7,579 nt of DNA. Source: Microcaldota archaeon (GTDB lineage Archaea > Micrarchaeota > Micrarchaeia > Anstonellales > Bilamarchaeaceae). Positions 5,470 through 7,579 of this stretch are shown in pieces (the stretch's first letter is position 1; every line of letters starts with the position of its first letter). The translations under genes and the position numbers were made by a program. The DNA is taken from positions 1-7,579 of the forward strand of contig DAOUYQ010000038.1 in NCBI GenBank assembly GCA_030666035.1, in the 5' to 3' direction. The notes beneath the pieces are model-generated. The model did no database searches and was not told the origin of the DNA. It saw nothing but the letters and a program-made list of their open reading frames with translations.

Positions 5470-6093
5470 CTACTCTTTTTTAGTGTCCTTCTTGGAAGAA
5501 GCTGAAGGTCCACCAAATCCAAGTCTACCTAAGAATTTGCGTATGGCTTCCTGGCTTGTCTCCCCACCTTGGGGACTGGAAGCTACTGCATTCGGCGCAT
5601 CCGAAACCAAAACATCGGTCATCTTAGGCCTAGGTCGAGGTGCCATCTTCTCTCCTGGCCCACCATGAAGTTCTTTAATGAGTTCTTCAATGGCGCTTTG
5701 TCGTGCTGTTCCAAGGAGATCTGTGCCAACCTCACGTTCCATTTTATGCTTTTTGGAAGCGCCTTCTGGTGTGTCGCCTCTAGATTTGGGGCCACGAGGC
5801 GCGGGATCGAAGTGCTGGTCTAATAACTCATTAATCTCGTCTCCCAGCCCTGACGCAGCTAAGTACCTCTCGCGCTCTATCAGCCTACGGTCAAAAGGCC
5901 TACGGCCAAAACCAGTTGGTCCGGGAAAAGGAGAACCTCTTGCTGGTAGGGGTGGTAGGGGGCGCGATCTAAGGCAATCCGGCCCATCAGCACCACCCAT
6001 GTTCTTTTTTATAACATCGGAACCAGATCTCTCTGGAACTTTAGGTGCCGTTTTTCCCACTTCCCTTTTTCCGAATTTTTGATCATTGGACAT
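5470..6093 (-). CDS. Unrecognised Pro/Gly/Arg-rich, largely disordered protein
   Basis: I do not recognise a family. With ATG 6093 the protein has 207 residues. The frame also contains an upstream ATG (6159), but a TATA box 26 bases before 6093 and none before 6159 favour the shorter start. Residues 1-66 are basic and Pro/Gly-rich (RSRPLPPLPARGSPFPGP). Helices are likely at about 67-92 (RRLIERERYLAASGLGDEI), 127-142 (IEELIKELHG) and 178-192 (EAIRKFLGRLGF), separated by charged low-complexity linkers, ending in KKDTKKE. There is one Cys (C40), no membrane segment and no catalytic motif. Arg and Gly codons are spread over CGT, CGA, CGC, AGA and GGT more than in neighbouring genes, hinting at a different origin. 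The tRNA next to it fits acquired DNA, but no attachment site is visible. It shares its promoter element with the ATPase gene. Confidence 0.6.
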   Translation of the reverse strand: MSNDQKFGKREVGKTAPKVPERSGSDVIKKNMGGADGPDCLRSRPLPPLPARGSPFPGPTGFGRRPFDRRLIERERYLAASGLGDEINELLDQHFDPAPRGPKSRGDTPEGASKKHKMEREVGTDLLGTARQSAIEELIKELHGGPGEKMAPRPRPKMTDVLVSDAPNAVASSPQGGETSQEAIRKFLGRLGFGGPSASSKKDTKKE

Positions 6094-6114
6094 ACAATTA
6101 TTGTGCACCAAAGT

Positions 6115-6133
6115 GTTTAAAAAGGTATCGTTT
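6115..6133 (-). promoter_or_regulatory. AAACGAT element plus TATA box for the 207-residue protein
   Basis: Minus strand: AAACGAT (6133-6127), ACC, TTTTTAAAC (6123-6115). The TATA centre is 26 bases from ATG 6093, so the mRNA is leaderless. Element, three-base gap and TATA match the ATPase promoter and the promoter at 398-415. Confidence 0.55.
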
Positions 6134-6200
6134 ATGGTAAATTGTGGAACTGAACCCAACTGTCAAAAGGCTGGGGCTTTTTCTTGGATAAACTCCATAT

Positions 6201-7457
6201 TTAGTCCAGCAACCAAGCCAGCAAAGGCACAAAGCGTATTTTGCAATTATTAATCTTTTCCACTGCTTCATAATCTTTTGTTATTACTGTGAGCTCTCCG
6301 TGTTTTCCACTTAGGCCAAACTCTTCTGCAGCTTTAGTTAGTGCCCTTACCTCCCGTTGCTTTGTTTCTTCACCCAATTCATAGGCAACCTGCAGGAGCT
6401 TTTTTACTTTCATTCCTTCCCGCACAACAAAATCAACTTCGTAGCCTTCCTTGCTCTTCCAGTAATTTATTTCAGAAATGGCTTGCTTGTTCTTGCCCCT
6501 GCGCAACTTAAGGAAAACCGCATTTTCATACATTCTCCCGTAGTTTTTTATTCCGGTTACGGCATTTGCAAAACCAGTGTCAACCGGGTAAACTTTTCTT
6601 GGATATTGAAGTTTGTCAGCTATATTAAAGGAAAGGATGGGAACGAAAAAGAAAAGATATGCTTCTTCTGAGCATTTCTCCAATGAAAGCATTGTTGTTT
6701 TCCCAACACCATGGCCTGCACTTTTCATGGTATTTACAAAACGTGTGGCTGAAAAATAAGTGGATTTGAGCAGATGGTATGAGAATACCTCGATTAGTTC
6801 TACCTTTTCCCCACTAATCTCCCCCATATCAAGGGCTACTATGTCTTTGAAATATTCCTGCAGGATTGTTGTTTTATCCAGGATGCCTTCTGAGAGCACA
6901 ACTTCGGGAAATCCGCCATAAAACAGGTACATCTCAAGTGCTTGTTTCAATTTTCCCCTCCCAGCAGAACCAGCAGTTTGCTTAATTTTGTTGAATTTAA
7001 GAAATTCGGGAAAGGAAAGGGGGAACAGTTCGGTCCGGATAATTCTTCCCCGCAATGGTTTTCCCGGCCTAAACAGGGTTGCTCTTGAGGAAGAGCAAAT
7101 AAGCTTGAGTTTTCCCTTTGTAAGCTCGTGCGTGCGTGCGAGCCACCCCTGCCAATCCGGTGCAGAGCTGATTTCATCGAGATAGAGTGTGCCTTCATCA
7201 CCAAACCATTCTACAACATTATCAAGCAGATTGGGCATTTCTTCAAATCTGGAATCTTCCAGATTGATGTATGCTTTGTTCCCTCTTTCTTTTTGGAACA
7301 GGAGCATCATTAAACTGCTCTTTCCGGCTCTTCGTACGCCACTTAGGGAGAGTATTTTGCGCTCTGCAAGTTTAAGCGGGAGGGAAATGTCTCTTTCAAG
7401 GAGTTTTTTTTGGGATGCATATTCTGTCCACTCCTTGAATATCTCGTTTACGTTCAT
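6201..7457 (-). CDS. AAA_14/DUF4143-type ATPase
   Basis: 418 residues. Walker A is GVRRAGKSS (40-48) and Walker B is LYLDEIS (91-97, D94 and E95). A CSSSR sensor-like segment (121-125) and the LFPLSFPEFL motif (144-153) are typical of this ATPase family. The DUF4143 part begins around LFYGGFPEVV (178-187). A C-terminal PD-(D/E)xK-like module follows: E311, EVDFVV (340-345, D342) and LLQVAYEL (354-361), where the usual final Lys is replaced as in many archaeal relatives, so nuclease activity is doubtful. Such ATPases are abundant in archaea and candidate phyla and their role is mostly unknown; DNA- or stress-related functions have been suggested. A leaderless promoter supports ATG 7457. Three dyad repeats surround that promoter, suggesting tight, perhaps self-directed, control. 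The gene is intact. Confidence 0.93.
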   Translation of the reverse strand: MNVNEIFKEWTEYASQKKLLERDISLPLKLAERKILSLSGVRRAGKSSLMMLLFQKERGNKAYINLEDSRFEEMPNLLDNVVEWFGDEGTLYLDEISSAPDWQGWLARTHELTKGKLKLICSSSRATLFRPGKPLRGRIIRTELFPLSFPEFLKFNKIKQTAGSAGRGKLKQALEMYLFYGGFPEVVLSEGILDKTTILQEYFKDIVALDMGEISGEKVELIEVFSYHLLKSTYFSATRFVNTMKSAGHGVGKTTMLSLEKCSEEAYLFFFVPILSFNIADKLQYPRKVYPVDTGFANAVTGIKNYGRMYENAVFLKLRRGKNKQAISEINYWKSKEGYEVDFVVREGMKVKKLLQVAYELGEETKQREVRALTKAAEEFGLSGKHGELTVITKDYEAVEKINNCKIRFVPLLAWLLD

Positions 7458-7553
7458 AAATCGTTTTTTGTGGGAACGGTTTTTAAAAGATATCGTTTTT
7501 GCCCAGAACGATTTTAAGCTTAAATCGTTTTCCCTGAGAACGGTTTTAGGAAT
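7458..7553. repeat. Three 32-bp tandem dyad units around the ATPase promoter
   Basis: Units 7458-7489, 7490-7521 and 7522-7553 are each exactly 32 bp. Each contains ATCGTTTT, seven variable bases, then AACGRTTTT, followed by a variable 5-base linker. The half-sites AAATCGTT and AACGRTTT are inverted with a constant 9-base gap. The first unit covers the region from the start codon to the TATA box and the second begins at the upstream edge of the TATA box. The conserved half-sites with variable cores look like an operator array. Confidence 0.8.
7481..7498 (-). promoter_or_regulatory. AAACGAT element plus TATA box for the ATPase gene
   Basis: Minus strand: AAACGAT (7498-7492), ATC, TTTTAAAA (7488-7481). 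The TATA centre is about 27 bases from ATG 7457, so the mRNA should be leaderless. The element is one half-site of the second dyad unit. Confidence 0.6.
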
Positions 7554-7579
7554 ACATGCTGGAATTTATGCGCGGGCTC

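Noticed and set aside
6094..6159. N-terminal extension of the orphan protein to ATG 6159
   Set aside because: The TATA box at 6115-6123 lies inside this stretch and points to ATG 6093; nothing promoter-like precedes 6159.
6160..6200. Hairpin terminator after the ATPase gene (AAAAG ... CTTTT)
   Set aside because: Only a 5-bp A/T-rich stem and no good T-tract on the minus strand.
7126..7141. GTGC tetranucleotide repeat
   Set aside because: About three copies inside the ATPase gene encode ordinary residues (LARTHEL) in a conserved position; likely chance.
7458..7553. CRISPR array
   Set aside because: The 32-bp units abut with only 5-7 variable bases between conserved blocks; there are no spacers of 25-40 bases and no cas genes.
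7556..7579. Start of a divergent plus-strand gene (ATG, eight open codons to the edge)
   Set aside because: Eight codons cannot be judged, and no TATA box sits at the usual distance before 7556.

Overview
The window reads as a piece of archaeal chromosome, probably from a small-genome DPANN-type lineage; the phylum is inference. The archaeal signs are an aEF-1A gene followed by archaeal-type uS10, a tRNA-Thr with no encoded CCA and a U discriminator, TATA-box promoters, U-rich ends instead of classical hairpin terminators, and many TATA boxes centred about 26 bases before the start codon (leaderless mRNAs).

Layout. 1-321 (minus): a secreted or lipoprotein-like, Cys-patterned protein that runs off the left edge. 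322-568: a gene-poor stretch with a possible small structured RNA behind its own promoter. 569-1114 (plus): a six-helix membrane protein of a family I associate with iron hydrogenases. It meets a Cys-rich protein (1111-1662, minus) tail to tail. 1763-2878 (minus): a compact [FeFe] hydrogenase holding only the H-cluster domain and a fused small-subunit domain. These three genes look like a hydrogen-metabolism neighbourhood, but no HydEFG maturases are in the window.

3044-5138 (plus): a translation cluster of EF-1A, uS10 and a Mut7-C/PIN-like protein with a zinc ribbon. Next come 228 bases of repeats and hairpins (5139-5366) and tRNA-Thr(GGU) at 5367-5439. On the minus strand follow an unrecognised, Pro/Gly/Arg-rich 207-residue protein (5470-6093) and an AAA_14/DUF4143-type ATPase (6201-7457).

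The least ordinary signal is regulatory. Upstream of the ATPase lie three exact 32-bp units, each a dyad of AAATCGTT-type half-sites with a 9-base gap, wrapped around its TATA box. The same AAACGAT element, always three bases before the TATA box, also precedes the 207-residue gene and the candidate small RNA, which suggests a small regulon across the window. The hydrogenase, EF-1A and membrane-protein promoters lack it.
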